Of a stretch of DNA of 64,000 nt, positions 10,333 to 23,906 are shown in pieces. The position numbers were made by a program, and so were the translations under genes. Under the pieces are notes generated by a model, which was not told the DNA's origin, ran no database searches, and saw only the letters and a list, made by a program, of their open reading frames with translations. The DNA lies in contig NC_071329.1 in NCBI RefSeq assembly GCF_010183535.1, positions 10,974,001 through 11,038,000 of the forward strand. The letters run 5' to 3'. The stretch comes from Caenorhabditis remanei. Its lineage: Eukaryota; Nematoda; Chromadorea; Rhabditida; Rhabditidae. The first letter of the stretch is position 1; each line of letters opens with the position of its first letter.

Positions 10333-13300
10333 TTCACCTCTCCCTATTTTGTGAAACGGACATGAAATAAAGAGAATATGAATGACAAGGAAATGGGAGG
10401 TTGAGAAGATCAAAACTTGAACTCTGATTCTAAAGATTCAGGGAATTTGGGATTGATCCATCTGAAATTCTGAATAGAGAAACACCCGGTCAAACATCGA
10501 AACACGATGTTTTACGACTTTCAACTTTCAACAATTGATAAGAAAAAATGATATGAAAAAAGCGTTGACTTGTTTGTGATATGCAATTTGAAATGATGCG
10601 AAACACTAACTTCCAACAGGAAAAATCCAATTTCCTCCCTTCAAAACCTTGATATTTATAGGTCAATCATCGTCTGAAACAAAGAACAACTGACTAGAAG
10701 TTATCAATAAACTTTACTGACAGGTAACACTGAAGTTATGTGTTCCAAATGTTTCTCTTCTATTTTCTAGAAATTAGAAATCATTGTGGTGACAAGTTAT
10801 TGGTGTAATCATAAGTCTATTAACTCTTTCTTCCCGGAATTTTTGTCATTCAAACTATTTCTGTATCTTCTAATCTGATTGTGCCAGTTTTCAGTTCTTC
10901 TTCTCAGGGAAATTCAGATTTTTGTCCGCATAATTTACTTTCATGAGGAAAAAGCCTGCACAAATCAAAGATAAAGTGAACAATATCTTTCTCAACTCTG
11001 GGAGCCGATGGTTCGTCCGATTAGTTTTCGAAATTATGGTATTCTGTTATTTCAGCTTTTTTTTTCAAGAGTTCCCACCAGAATATGTTGATAACGTAAA
11101 AATTTGTGGGAATAAATCTTAGATTATTTGTTTTTATGTTTGCTCTGACATAAATAAAAACTTAGAAGAAGAAGTAAGAATCGAGAAGTTCTCAGAATTG
11201 CCAGAGGAATTTAAAACTGAAATTGTTTCATAATCGAAGATTGGGATAGAAATAACAAATCAACGATTGAGAGAACTGAAATGCATTTCGAATCACCTGA
11301 ACCTGAGTTAAAAATTCAAAGAGAATGACGACGAGGAAGAAAAAAAGAGAGAAAAACTGATTTAGTATGTTTCAGGATTGGTTTTATTTATTGACGTAGT
11401 TCACCTGTTAACAGGAATAAACATTTTCAGAAACCTTTTCATTAGTCTTCTGGTTTTTTCTCTATTTTGATTTCTTAAATTTCCAACACAAACGTTTCGA
11501 TAAAAAACAATGAATATATCATGTGAAACTAATTTCAGAGATATGTAATTATTTGAATTCAAAATTGTAGAGAAAGTAAGTGATAAATTCATAACATGTT
11601 TTCGTACAAAGAGTAACTTCCTAGACTAGACTTCGTAGGTTGGGATGACTATGAGAGGGCATTCATTGACGTAAATAACAAGTTGATGTTCAGAATTAAT
11701 TGAATAGATTTATTTTTTTGAAGGGAAAAGACCGCAGTAAACGTTTAGATTTATCTATAGTAAACAAATCTGATTCACATCTGGAGGACAAGAAGATGAC
11801 TGCATCGAAGAAATTGAACTCTTCTTTAATGAGAAATGTTGATAATATAGTTGGGAAAAGAGTCGATGAAAATCCCATCGACTAAAACTCAGACGACTGG
11901 AAAACCGGTTTTTTCTAAGTCTGTTTGTTCAAAACATAAATAAATACAATGTAACTATTTCCTCTTTGTTTCAGAGAAAATAAAAAATACAGAAGTCTGA
12001 TGATGAATTGATGCACAAGAAATAGAGATCTTTTGAACTGACCAACAAGAACAAATATATACGTATAGTGAACAGAACACGGAGTTTTGACATCATCTGA
12101 CATGGTTTTTTCTTCTGGAAATGATCAGAAAACTCTTTTTTTTGTTCCGATGTGCTCATCGATTGAATGAAAATATGATCAGGGCAAATATTGAATATAA
12201 TTTCATTGTTCGCGATTAACAAGCACTCGAAAAAGCATAGAGGTATCAGGTTGCCAAAAGGTGCATCCGATCCGATCTACACCAAATTTCTTTTTTTGAA
12301 TGAAAACAGATGAAAATAGAAAAGTTCAAAAGTTTATATTATATTTGGAGATATCAAATTGACTAGTGAGACCAATGGGATTAAGCTGAGACTTGGTTAC
12401 GGTAGATCTTTTTCTTCTTTCTACACTGTTTGTTACAAAAAGAAATGGATTATAATTCTCTCAGCAGAACAGATTCGAACATTCTTCCGAATGACTCCTG
12501 ACCATCGCCTACTTAAAAATAATAAAATCTGATGACGAGAAGAACGAAATACGAATGAATGAAATCCATTAGAATCACCATTCAATCTCTATGAATAATT
12601 GATAGAATAGTTGTGAGCTCAACTCCTTTTTGTGACTTTTCATCGGAATTTTGAGGTGGAGAGATCATACTCAAACGAAGGAAAAAACGCTCATGTTTCA
12701 ATTTTTATAATCTAATTAGTCAGATTATATCGAGTTGCAAACCTAAAAAAAAAGAAGAAGCAACATTAAAAAAGGAGAAAAACACAAAAAAATGTTGAGG
12801 GAAGTACAAACAAAAAATCTTATACAAAACAGGCGGAAGGATGGAAACAATTCAAAGCCAGAAAACTTATTTTATGATTTTTTTTCCGTCTTAATGGGAA
12901 GCTATCATATATTGCACGATTTGAAAAGTTAGAATTGATTTGCGTACCAACACTAGTGATTTTATGAGACGCAATATTGAGGATTCACATTTAGAAAATG
13001 AATGAAAGTATCGAACATGAATGAAAGTATCGAACATGAATGAAAGTATCGAACACTTAATTGATACTTCGTCTTATCAAATCGGAAAAGTCGTTCTATT
13101 TTTCACAAATCCGGAGACAAACAGATCCCAGTTCAAGTACAATCTGAACAACAGGGATTTTCTGCGTTGAGCCAGGTCAATGTTCATTAATCGCCAACTT
13201 CATATTGATTTTTGTAGTGATGAGAATCTCATTTGGTTAACTCACACACTGGTTAACTCTGATATGAACATTTTTGAAACGCGGATTAGTTTTAAAGCCT

Positions 13301-13847
13301 AATACTTCAATCCACATTTGTGTGAAGTCTTCGGTTTAGTTTTTAAGTTTTAGTCTTGTCAAGTTGGAAAATTGATTCTAGTTCGATGTCCATATTTTCA
13401 CTTTTTATCTGAGTTCATTCGAACTGTCTCTTTTGGATCGTTTCAAGCACAGCATCTCCAATTTTAAATACATTTATTATTCAAGATTCATCCGATATCC
13501 AATCAGGAATGAACAATCAACCAATATTAAATTATTCAAGAATTAAACCCATCTAATAAGAAATAAGCGAAATCGGCACACTAGGTAAAGTGCATAAAAT
13601 ACAGATTTCAGACAAACCGAATGGAGAAAAAGAAACCAATAGAAGCCCTACATTATTACATATACAAATAGAAAAAGAGGGAGCAAATCTGTGAAATCAG
13701 TCTGAAAGTGAATAAGAATTTGAGTCGTTTTGAAAATTATTGCGTTTTAAAAAGTACTCCCATTTGTATCTGATCCAATTTGAGAAAAATAATTGTTTTT
13801 GGATAGAAACTTAAATAAATAAATACAATAAATAGTACATGTGCAAT
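10333..13847. other. Intergenic, no gene recognised
   Basis: AT-rich DNA downstream of drn-1 (which reads leftward). Only short, unconvincing frames occur. A TTTATT at about 13470, AATAAA on the minus strand, is a possible but distant polyadenylation signal for drn-1. A small tandem repeat lies at 12998-13054. Confidence 0.6.
12998..13054. repeat. 19-bp unit repeated three times
   Basis: ATGAATGAAAGTATCGAAC is present three times head to tail without differences. Probably a recent slippage product. Confidence 0.9.
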
Positions 13848-14792
13848 CTACATAATATGACACCCTTTCTTTTTCCCATTTTTGCCATCTGGATCATCCA
13901 TTGTCAATGCCAATTGTCGTTTCTTTTCGAGAGCAAGAAGTTGCTGAAACAGTTCTGTTATGTTCTCATTATTTTTCGCTGATGTTTCGATGAATCCACA
14001 TCCCCAGGCAGTTGCAATCTTTTGACCTCCAGCTGTTGACACTTCTCTTTTCTGAAATATCACAGATTGATTCTGAGTGTTATCAAGGAACTCACGGATT
14101 CTTCATCTTTCTTGTTTCCAACCAACATAATTGGAGTTTCCGCAATTGCGTTTCCCTTCACTTCCTTCATCATTTCCACTATGGGAGGCAACTCAGCAAA
14201 TGATTGTTTGCTGAAACATATAGTCTGAATTCACTGAAAACCAGATCATTCCTCTCACTTCGTAACACTGTAGATCAAAATGAATGCATTTCCTTTGCTA
14301 ATTGACAACCTTTGCATTGCGGGAAACTGATGACTTCCAGTTGTATCCGTAATTTGAAGAGTGCAAACATTCTTCTGATTACAACTAATCACTTGTCGAT
14401 ACGTGTCTTCAATAGTTGGAATGTAGTTCTCGTTGAATGTTCCTTTTACGAATCTCTGAGTTATTGAAGACTTTCCAACTCCACCGGCACCAAAGACAGC
14501 AACACGGTAGTCCGAGGTCGAAGCCTCGGCTACACGGCTTCCCTACAAATTAATAATTGAAATTGGAATCTAGAGCTCTTGAGAAGTTAGAAAGCATTGT
14601 TTAGGATTTCACTGTTTTGAATGACCGTGCTAGGTTGAAACTGGTGAGTTTCTAAACTTTCTAAATTAGAGGAAGTTGTGTTTCAAGTCAATGCTGTTAC
14701 AGTGATCTATTGGCCTTAAAGCTCTACAGTAACCTTTTACACTCGTAAAACTAACCGAGCCAGCCGTCGTGTTTGTAGCTGTGGCCTCAATG
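13848..14792 (-). CDS. drn-1: Di-Ras-type small GTPase, 5' end missing
   Basis: Ras-superfamily GTPase of the Di-Ras/Rig branch, a membrane-anchored signalling switch. Coding exons read leftward: 14756-14792 (tentative), 14259-14542, 14096-14210 and 13848-14051, ending TAG. The P-loop GAGGVGKS, effector segment [17 protein letters not shown] in place of the usual DTAGQ, NKKD (G4) and ETSAK (G5) are all visible. The DTTGSHQF version of the G3 motif is characteristic of Di-Ras proteins and replaces the catalytic glutamine with serine, which in this family goes with low GTPase activity. The C-terminus ends CHIM, a CAAX prenylation box after a lysine-rich stretch. Introns are short. In-frame sequence before the P-loop exon continues into 14756-14792, but I found no ATG joined to it, so the start lies in an unidentified exon further right. 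Name given from close resemblance to C. elegans DRN-1. Confidence 0.9.
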
Positions 14793-17700
14793 CTGAAATC
14801 GGTCTCCAGTAGACTGGGCAGCCGTCAGAAGCTTCCAAACTGTTGTTGAGAAAGCTCTGAAAAAGGAAGAGAATGTTGAGAGGTGTCAAAAAAGGAGGTG
14901 TAAAAAGTGTGAAAAGTATACAAACAAAAAAGTAGAAGAAAAGAAGAACAATGCGAAAAAAGGCGGGAGAAGACGGGACGGAATGAGAACGAGAAGTGAG
15001 TCCAATTTCCGTTGGACTGGAGGAGCCGCGCCCCGCCCACTTTCTTCTTCTTGCTCCTTTTTTCTCCTTTGCCACACCAACTTTTAATTATCTTCTCTTT
15101 TCTTTCTTCCTTTCATAGAAGCAGGGCAAAAGTGAAGAAGAAAAAGAAAAAAGGACATGATGACGGGAAAAAGAAACACGGATGGAAGTGCTTTTTTGAG
15201 TTTACTTTGCCAGAGGGAGTGGACAAAGTGATGGACGGAAAAAGGTTTTTTTAGGAGAGAGAAGTGGCAAAAAAAGAAAAAAGACAGAGAAAGGTTTGAG
15301 TTTTGAGTTACACGGACCACGAGAGGACCACGGAGAAATATTTGGATGAGGTAGAGAACATTGGAACATGTGACAAGTTGGGGAAAAGAAGAGAAACAAC
15401 AGAAAAGGTTTCTACAAAAGGATAAAGACCACGTTGAATAACAAAAAGAAGATTGAATCTAGAAAACATGACTTCGGATTCAGAAATTAGGTTTTGAAGT
15501 CAGGAAACACCAAACAATATCAGGGATGGATTCAGAACAAATGGGAGGAACACAAGGAACAATTTCATGCTATTCGTTTTTTGCTTTCCACAAAAATATG
15601 TGAGATTCATGTAATCAACAGGTATACTTCAAAGTCTATCGGAGAACTGTGTTGTTCATACTTACTTCTTGCTCAGGAAAGGGATGAACTAGGTTATGTG
15701 CTATGAGGACCCTATTCGATCCATCTGCAAGCCTAGTTCACTCATCAGCTTCTACAGATTGCTTTTTCCTTGCTTTTTCGTAATTGAGCCAAATCGACTC
15801 ATATAATGAGAAATGAGCCATACCGTAACCCAGAGACATTGCTTGAAAAACCTTGGTATATACACTATGACGTTATTCTATTTTCGACCTTTCCCCTAAA
15901 TCCTCATATGCTATAAAATTCGTACAAATATTGAGTACTACCATAGCTCAATAATATCCTATTTCTATACAAGAAAAGGTTTGTTTCCTCTTTTTTCTCT
16001 TTCAGAGGAATTAAAAAAATGAAAAGAGAATGTCAAAAAAACGTTGCGGCTCATAAAATCTTTCTTTGCTCTCGTAATGTCATTTTGTTTTTGGCGAGGT
16101 CCCGTTTTCTGCATGCCCTCTAAACTTGGTTTATGTCGAATTTCTATAGTTACATGGCAATAATCGTTGACATTTTTGTGGCCGCATGAGCCCATAAAGC
16201 TTCAGATTTTCTTCAAGGAAATGTCAGGAATCCAAAAAGAAAAAAATAAAAGGGGATTGTAGTCGTTTGTAATAGTGGAGGGAAGGATAGTCGCAAAAGG
16301 AGCGAAAGGCAAGGGATTGTAATGGATGGAGAGCAATTATTCGGCCAATTAGAGATTAGTTTCGTTTTGGCCAATCCAATTCTTATTTCTTGTCTTTTTT
16401 CTTGTTGTTCCAGAAACGAATTTGTGCATAAAAGACGGCTCGAAAAAAGAGGAAATGGACAATTTGTAAAAGGAAAAAGAGTGCTAAAAATAGAAGAAAA
16501 TATGTTAGAAAGAGAAAAGAAATGGTAAACATCGAATATCTGAAAATTCAGAAAATTAATGAATTAGGAAAAGTTAGCTTTGTGTTCGTACAGTCACCAT
16601 TTCCGTTCTTAAAACATTCAAAGCCTTTTCTTGTTTTCAGCAGTTACAGTAATATCCTGTCAGATTCTACGTTAGCCGTATAACCAATTCAAAATACATT
16701 CTCAAGTACCAATTACCAAATCACAAGAAGTTCTTGCTGGAAGAATAACTTTTTCGCTGAAATCATCAAATTTTGAATTGAAATCATTGAAGAAGTACAT
16801 GTGATCACTCTCAGAATGTATTGCGTAGTATTCAGTTATCAAACGGCTGACGTAAGCAGACAATAGGAAATAATAAAAGGAAATGAGATAGGTTCATGTT
16901 GGGTAAAGGAACAGGAGTGGGCGTAGAAATGAGAATTCATTTGAAGGAAGATGAGTTAAACCTACGTTGTCGAAAATGAATTATTTCAGACAAGGAAAAG
17001 AAAAAGAAGATCTCAAAACATTTCTCATGAATTGAATATTGAAAGAAACGAGGAACTAATTTTTGGAAACTTGTAGGATTTCAGTTCACAATCAATTCTG
17101 CAGTATTCGAAATGAACAAGGATTGTGAAAATACGCAGAACTACTGCATGAAACTGAATGGTTGTAGACGTGAGACTGTAAAATTTTTTAAAGTATTTGT
17201 AAACGAAGGGCAGTGATAAGCAAGAAAACATGGTTAATGGTATTTTAGGAAATACGTGAAAACTGTAAAATCTACTCACAGAAATTCCAAGAGGGTTCTA
17301 GGCTAAAAACCTGGAAGGCCTTGTTTATATGGCACAAAAATTACTGTAGGAACAGTCACGGCTCAAAAACCGATAAAAGCTCAATTTCAAAGTCATTTCA
17401 GAAAAGTAGAAAATGAGATGGGATCTCTTGGATGGATTGATTTGTTAATCATTGATGTATGCATTCATGATGACAGACTCTCTTATTTTTTGTCGCCTCC
17501 TACTCTTTTTCTGAATGCTCTCCAGATGAAAAGAGGGCCCCCGCGCGAAGAAAAAAACTTGAGAGGTACTCGAGCCGTGAATCATACCACTGAATTTTTG
17601 ACGGAATAAGATAGAAGGACGGAAGGAAGAGGAGGAGTAGAAGGTAATTGGAGGAGAGTGTGAACATATTGAGATGAGATTGTATGTAGACACACACGTA

Positions 17701-20364
17701 ATAGACAGAAAGATGAGGTTGTAGTTTAAGAATGCGTCATGACTATATTTGAGATGACTCTTCTGATTCAAACAACCTATTTTTGAAAACTCCACTCTTG
17801 AAATGTATAATAAAAGACGTCACAAAGTCTCTTGTGTATAGATATTTATAAATAATCAGAATGATGGAAGATCTGAAATCAAAAATAAAACCAAAAAAAA
17901 AAGAATTACAAATGAACTTGAGTAATCTGGGGAATTCAGAAATAAATCAGCGAGTGTTCTAAAATTGAAAAGTATGAAATCATGAGTTATTTCCTCCAAT
18001 TTTCAGCTCATAGAGCATTGAATCACGCAACATTTCGCATGACGTTTCGATTGAGTGGGGTATGATTTTATAACAATATTTGAATGAAAACAAAAAAAGA
18101 ATTGGGCGGGGATAGCAGGTGAATACTTACAATATACAGGTGCAAATGGATGAGTTTTATTAGTCTGGAAGAAGAGAACATTGCAGAGATTATATTGAAA
18201 GTATTCAGATTGAAAGGGATAAAATAATGATCTAGACAAAGAAAGGGATAAAAGTTGAAAGTTATTTCTGAGAACATCTGGATTCAGTTTTGATCAAAAT
18301 CTGTATATCTTTGAAACAAAACAGTAGTAACATGTTAAATAGGAGACAGATCCGAAAGAAATGAGTACAAAAGGGCGGAGTTCATTCTTAAAAGTTGTCT
18401 GTAGGTGAGATACAAGAGATACGAAATATTATCAAAAGTTTTGTAGATTGTCTTGAAAGCTGAAGGCATAATAAAGAAATTATTACATTTTTAATAACAT
18501 CTACAGTCTTCAAGAAATTCTAGATGGCCGGATCATCGTCACAACTGTTGCTTTGAGAATTGAAGAATTCGAAAAAGTACATGAACAGAAATTAGAATCT
18601 ATTCTTGTCAACTTATAATTGTGATGAGAAATCAGTAAATGATAGAGTAGAATTTATCTTTTGTTATTCACGTAAACAAGAACAGCAGGTGATTTAATTA
18701 TAACTCTTTTCAGAATAACTTTCTGATTTGTTGAAGTATTCAAAGTCCCTCTTATTCTCTTCTTTTCAGTATTCAAACTTTTCGAACACCAAACAAATTA
18801 AGATCAAGAAGATTAGGGATAATTCGTCGAGCTGTCACAACAGATTAAGGAGAGATCATCCTTGCAGAATCAATGATGTGGTCCTAAAAAAAAGCTGCAA
18901 ATTCCAAAAAAAAAACGGGCGGTCTCTCCTCTTCTCCAGACACACGCATACATACACAAAAAAACGTGGGTTAGTTTTCGTTTCTCTTATTTCTAAGTCT
19001 CCATATTCTGAATGTTCTCAAACATTCCGCTCCGCTTCTGACGATGCGGGCACGACGTCGTCGTCGCCAACACATGCTCTGAAAGGAAAAAAGAGAAAAA
19101 AGTGAGAAGGGGAGAGAGAAAAGATAGATGGATGGATACTTCCTTTTTCTTTTCTTTTCTTTCCAATTTTTTTTCCTTCTCTGTGCTCCGCTCACACTCC
19201 GAACCACTATTTTGGAATGCATTGCATAACGGACGGAGCTCAAGAAAAATGTGAAAAAATGAGCTTCACCGCTAGACAGAAAACAAAACAATTCTCGAAA
19301 AAACCTACAATTCCGGAAGGTTGCGTGACACTCTCAAAATACTTTTCAATGTATAAAAATAGATTAAAAAGCTGAAAAAACCGAAGGAATTGCCTCAGGC
19401 GATTCAGCTTCTTTTTTCAGGTCAAGAGGAGAAAGAAGATCAAGAATTAGGAAGTATTCCTGAGAGGATTGACCTAATTTAAGCTTTTTGTGACTTAACG
19501 TTTTCGCAAGTTCTTGTGAAAGCTCTTTGTACTTCAAAATAGAATGTTGAAAGTTTGGAAATAATTATTTTTGAGTCACTTATTCATCTGACTTGTATTC
19601 ATCCCTCGAACAGAATATCCCTTGTATCCATAAAAATAGAAAATGCCTACTTGTTTTTTTTGTGGGGTTGGTTCAATACTTCGGTACAACTCGTAGTTTA
19701 GGGAATCCTTACTCGGGTTAAAACGAGGTTATTCGGCAGAGTTAGAAAACCTGTTGATTTGTAAAGAAGTATTCTTGCGAATTTGAAATTTTCTTTGAAA
19801 AAATCACATTCCAAATATGGTCTGAGGTGTGATCTACAGTATGCTACGTAAACTAAATGCGGTGATGAATTCCAAACAAGGAAAACTGCGTTTGCTTTTT
19901 TCAATCTCAGAGCATTAGAAGATCAGAATCCCATCGATGTAGATCCATAACATCTAAATAAATCTTTCCACTTGAAGCTATTTGAGATCTGAATCCATAT
20001 AAATATTACTCACTTCCATCAAGTCAAATACTCAAAAGAAATTCCCAAGATGCTCGAAAAGAAGAAAATCAACATATCCGCAAAAAGGCAAAATATGTGA
20101 AAAACGAAGAAAAATAGAGAATGAATCGGCGCTAGTAGCTTTATTCACAAAAGAAAACGGCAAAAGAAAAGGAACGAAAAAATGGGCACATCAGGGTGGA
20201 AAAAAGAATAGAATGAAGGGAAGAATGGAAAAATAAGGAAATTGTGGTAGAGCATTTGAAAAAATGTTACATATTTTGATTATTGTGGGTTCAATAGAAA
20301 AAAGGGAATACGTGTACAGTTGAATTCCATCCAATGGAGGGAGAAAACGACATATTTATACAGT
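14793..20364. other. Intergenic, possibly drn-1 5' intron
   Basis: No coding region is supported here. Purine- and pyrimidine-rich blocks (14900-15260, 18890-19200) produce several open frames that look like low-complexity artefacts. The missing first exon of drn-1 may lie in this stretch on the minus strand. TTTATT at 20140-20145 is the likely polyadenylation signal (AATAAA on the minus strand) of pmt-1. Confidence 0.55.
20140..20145 (-). terminator. Likely polyadenylation signal of pmt-1
   Basis: AATAAA on the minus strand about 220 bases after the pmt-1 stop codon; it is the nearest good match on that side. Confidence 0.5.
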
Positions 20365-23300
20365 TCAATTGGTAGCAGACATCTCAAGAAGGACCCAGTT
20401 TTTACGGATAACTTTCTCGTTGCTCAAATGCTCGTGATCCTTGAAATATTGCTCTTGGGCCGCGACAGCTTGATCGGTGACATCAGTGAACGACTCCAAT
20501 GTGAATCCCAACTTCTGAAGACGCTCCTTCATTGCACCCTCGTTGACTTCATCGACTGGCTCCAATGTGAAGAATTTGGCTCCGCTGCTGGTGATTTGTG
20601 GAACTTGGCGAATGGTATTATCATCAGAAGTACTCAAGAATTCTGTGGCAATGAATACGTCAAAGAGAGCCTCCTTCTGTTGCCAGTACTTGACAGAAGA
20701 GGCGAGATTTTCATTCCATCCGAAGCGAACTCTCTGATCTTTCAAGTTATTTGATTTGGTGAGAGAAGTACGGTAATATTCTGGAACAATCTCTGTATTC
20801 CAGACGTTGGCATTGAATGTTTCAGCAAGAGAATGAGCATTGATATGGCAGAATGGAGAAATTGTACGTGGAGTGTAAAGGAAGAAAGTAGAGTTCGATG
20901 GAAGAGAAGCGATTGCAGATGAGAAGATCTGAAATATTCAAAAAAGTTACTACATATTAAAAGAAATCTGTTTATACTACCTTCTCAGACCACACATATT
21001 TCTCATCATCCAACTTGGCATCCCATGCCTCTTGTCCCTGTTGCCACGTGCTCTTGAGCAATTCAACCAACTCATTGAATGAAGTCTCCTTTGCTCCATC
21101 TTCAGCTGCAACCTTCTCAGCGAGCCAATGAACTTGACGCCAGTTATTGGATCTCTTGATGTAAGTGGGAACTGAGCATGACCATTGAACGTTGAAACGC
21201 CACAATTTGTTGTCAACATCACGGTAACGGATAGCACGAAGAAGCTGAAAGAGAAATGGTAATGCTTCTGAACTCCCCGTGTTATAAACTTACATTGATG
21301 TAGAGAGAAGAGAATCTGTAGTGAGTTGGATTGGCATTAGCAGTGTCATGCATCGATTTTGCCTTTGATCTACCAGTACTTGGTTCCGAGCAACTCTCCC
21401 GAAGGTGGACAATTCCACTCTCCCGAAGCCATCTCATGCAATTGAAGATGAATTCAACAGTCTCCTCATCAGAAAGATACATCATGAGCCAGTTAGTGAA
21501 GACCAAGTCAACACTGTTTGAATCCATCTGAAGTCCGACGGCATCTCCGACTCGGTAATTGATATTTCCGAGATGGGCGTTACGTTGTTGGTTCTTTTTG
21601 ATGAAGCTGTCAATGAAATCAGTAGAGAGAACCCAGCGAGCTGTCTCGGCAAGAACTGTTGTGAAGCGACTGAAATTTATTAGGTTGAGTAGTCAGGAAG
21701 ACTGGATTACTTGAGACTTACCCAATTCCAGCTCCAATATCGACAACATCCTTGTTATGCAATTGAGGCAAACTAGCAAGAATATCAGCACGATCGCTTG
21801 CTTCCAATTCTTCAGCTGAATGATTGAGCATCATTGAATTGGTATCCGGTTTGTCGGAATATTTATCCCAGAAGCTTTTGAAGTTAGCACGACGAACGTT
21901 CACCATTTCTCGTTCTCTGAAAATAAATGAGGAATTGAATGATGGAATGAGACATTTAAACAATGGAATCAAATGTTTGCACTGCTGTTTTTCAGTGGTC
22001 ATCAAAGCAAACAGGAGACTACGAGGAGACTATCGTTTGAGAAAACAGAAACAAGCAAAATGATAAATGCAATTGTGTTTTATCTTGTTCAGAGGGAGGG
22101 TGCATAGAACTTTTCGCCCCTTTCACCGGTCGATCAGGCCATTCTGAGACTCCGCCCACTTTCGAGAAACAAAAGAGAAGAATGTCAAACAATAAATGGA
22201 AATAGAACATGCGAACAAGACACAGATTACCAGTTGGATGAGTTGGATGTTCAAACGTTTATTCTGATGATTATGAAGATACACGTGTCTTGTGCTCAAG
22301 AAAACGTCTGCAGCAAGCATTAAAATCGTAGTCATTCACGATCAGTTCACTCGTGCTTTTCAAAACGATTAAAGCGACTTGACATGCTTTCGATAGTTTG
22401 GATAGTACTTTTACAAAAAAAAACTTCGAGTTCAGCGATGACCGAAAGAACTGAGGATTCTTGATCCTGATGATTTTCATTTAGCTGATACAAACCATGT
22501 ATATGAAAAACGTAAGATCCCAGAGTTGAGTTGTCTACCGCATACGTTTAAGACTATTAGGGAGTTTATGAAGTGTCAAGTATTCTATTGAGGGAATAGA
22601 ATACTACAAGAAGAGAGGCACGCCAAAAAAGATTTTCAAATATCTTTCATGATGATATCATACATTTTTGTAACTAATCCATAGCAGTAGTAAATTATAT
22701 TATCCAAATCAACGAATCTGACGTTAATTAACATCTGTTCTCTACTTTCTATGACACGTCATAAACACAACGTGGAACTAGTTTCTCTTTCTTTTACTTA
22801 TTATCTCGAGTGATCATTTTCTTCGTATTTCCCGCTCATCATGAAAGTTCATTATCAGTGTACTCACGAGTGCCTTGCAGTAGCCTCATTCCACCTGAAA
22901 GAGCCTATGAAGAAGAGAAAAGAGCACAGTACACCTGGTCTTACGAACTCTCAGTTTTAGTGTACTTTTCACAGAATTTCACGAGAATATCGAGTTATCA
23001 CTATCATCATCGTTGTCGAGTTGGACTGATATTTAATTGTTACCTTAGGTTTTTATCTCTTTCTTTTTCTCTTTTTTCATTGAATTGTTACGAGAGAACT
23101 TGTCGTTGATACGCTACACTAGATAGTGTTGTCTTTAGAAAAGAGAGGAGAGATCGAGAAATTATTCCGAATCTACAATCATCCGATTAAGTCTGAATCT
23201 ACTGATCTCCTTATCTGAGAAAATCATGAAATCTTCAATTTCTAAACTCATTGACATGGTTTTTTTTGTTGGGATGGTCAGTGTCTAGTGACCGGTCTTA

Positions 23301-23892
23301 TCTTATCTAAAAACGAGGAAGCACTGGAAATGGAAAACCAATAAAAGAATTTCGTGCGGGGAGCAGAAGAAAATATGTGGAAAAGAAGGGAAACGTGCGT
23401 TGTTTTAGATGGATGATTTCCTGGACAAAAGGAAAAGGAAAAAACGAGATGAAATATTAAAAGTTATCTTTCACTGCGGGGACTATCTAAAGTTTATACA
23501 GCTTCCATCGTCAGTCAGCAGACATGCCCTGTCATGTCTACGGTTTTCGAACTAATAGTTCAATACATCAGATTTGGCGGAACGAACGTAGGCCTAAATC
23601 TTTATGTTGTAAAGTCCCGATTTTAAGAAGTTAACAGTCACGTCAAATTCCCAAGAAAACTGTTGTTACTACTGATTCAAAATAACTTAGAAACCTGATT
23701 TCATAAAAAGTTATTCATTAGATAGACACGTGGATCCGACCCACGTGGAAGATGATAATAGGCGATATGGGTGGCAGTCTGTTACTTTTTTAATGAAATC
23801 ATGTGATGATTAACAAGGAACCAAAACGATGAAAAAACTGAAATTACTTACAGATTTTGATCCTCGACAGATGATTGTTGGTCGTTCGACAT
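20365..23892 (-). CDS. pmt-1: Phosphoethanolamine N-methyltransferase
   Basis: SAM-dependent enzyme of the nematode phosphobase pathway to phosphocholine; PMT-1 enzymes carry out the first methylation, phosphoethanolamine to phosphomonomethylethanolamine. Exons, reading leftward: 23852-23892, 21722-21916, 21294-21669, 20981-21244, 20365-20928; total 1440 bases, 479 residues, in frame throughout. The N-terminal half carries the methyltransferase fold: motif I VVDIGAGIG near residue 73, the acidic STDFID segment, YRVGDAV, and FTNWLMMYLSDEE. The C-terminal half has no SAM motif. A methyltransferase domain in the N-terminal half marks PMT-1; PMT-2 carries its domain in the C-terminal half. The ATG is preceded by TTTCAG ten bases upstream (23901-23906), suggesting trans-splicing or a 5' UTR exon. 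The first intron is 1.94 kb while the others are about 40-55 bases. Confidence 0.95.
21917..23851 (-). other. Large first intron of pmt-1
   Basis: A 1.94 kb intron with a strong donor (GTAAGT) and a TTTCAG acceptor. No nested gene is supported. It contains paired CACGTG E-boxes close to the donor (23727-23747). Confidence 0.8.
23727..23747. promoter_or_regulatory. Paired CACGTG E-boxes near pmt-1 start
   Basis: Two perfect CACGTG palindromes at 23727-23732 and 23742-23747, fifteen bases apart, around a GGATCC core, make a near-symmetric 21-base site. It lies 145-165 bases inside the gene, in the first intron. CACGTG is the target of bHLH-Zip factors (HLH-30/TFEB, MXL/MML, and SREBP-type SBP-1 can bind E-boxes). 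Control of pmt-1 by one of these is inference. Confidence 0.45.
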
Positions 23893-23906
23893 GTTGACAC
23901 CTGAAA

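Noticed and set aside
14737..15254. Overlapping open frames on both strands of 70-112 codons
   Set aside because: They come from long purine and pyrimidine tracts and have no splice sites or protein-like composition apart from the short drn-1 exon at 14756-14792.
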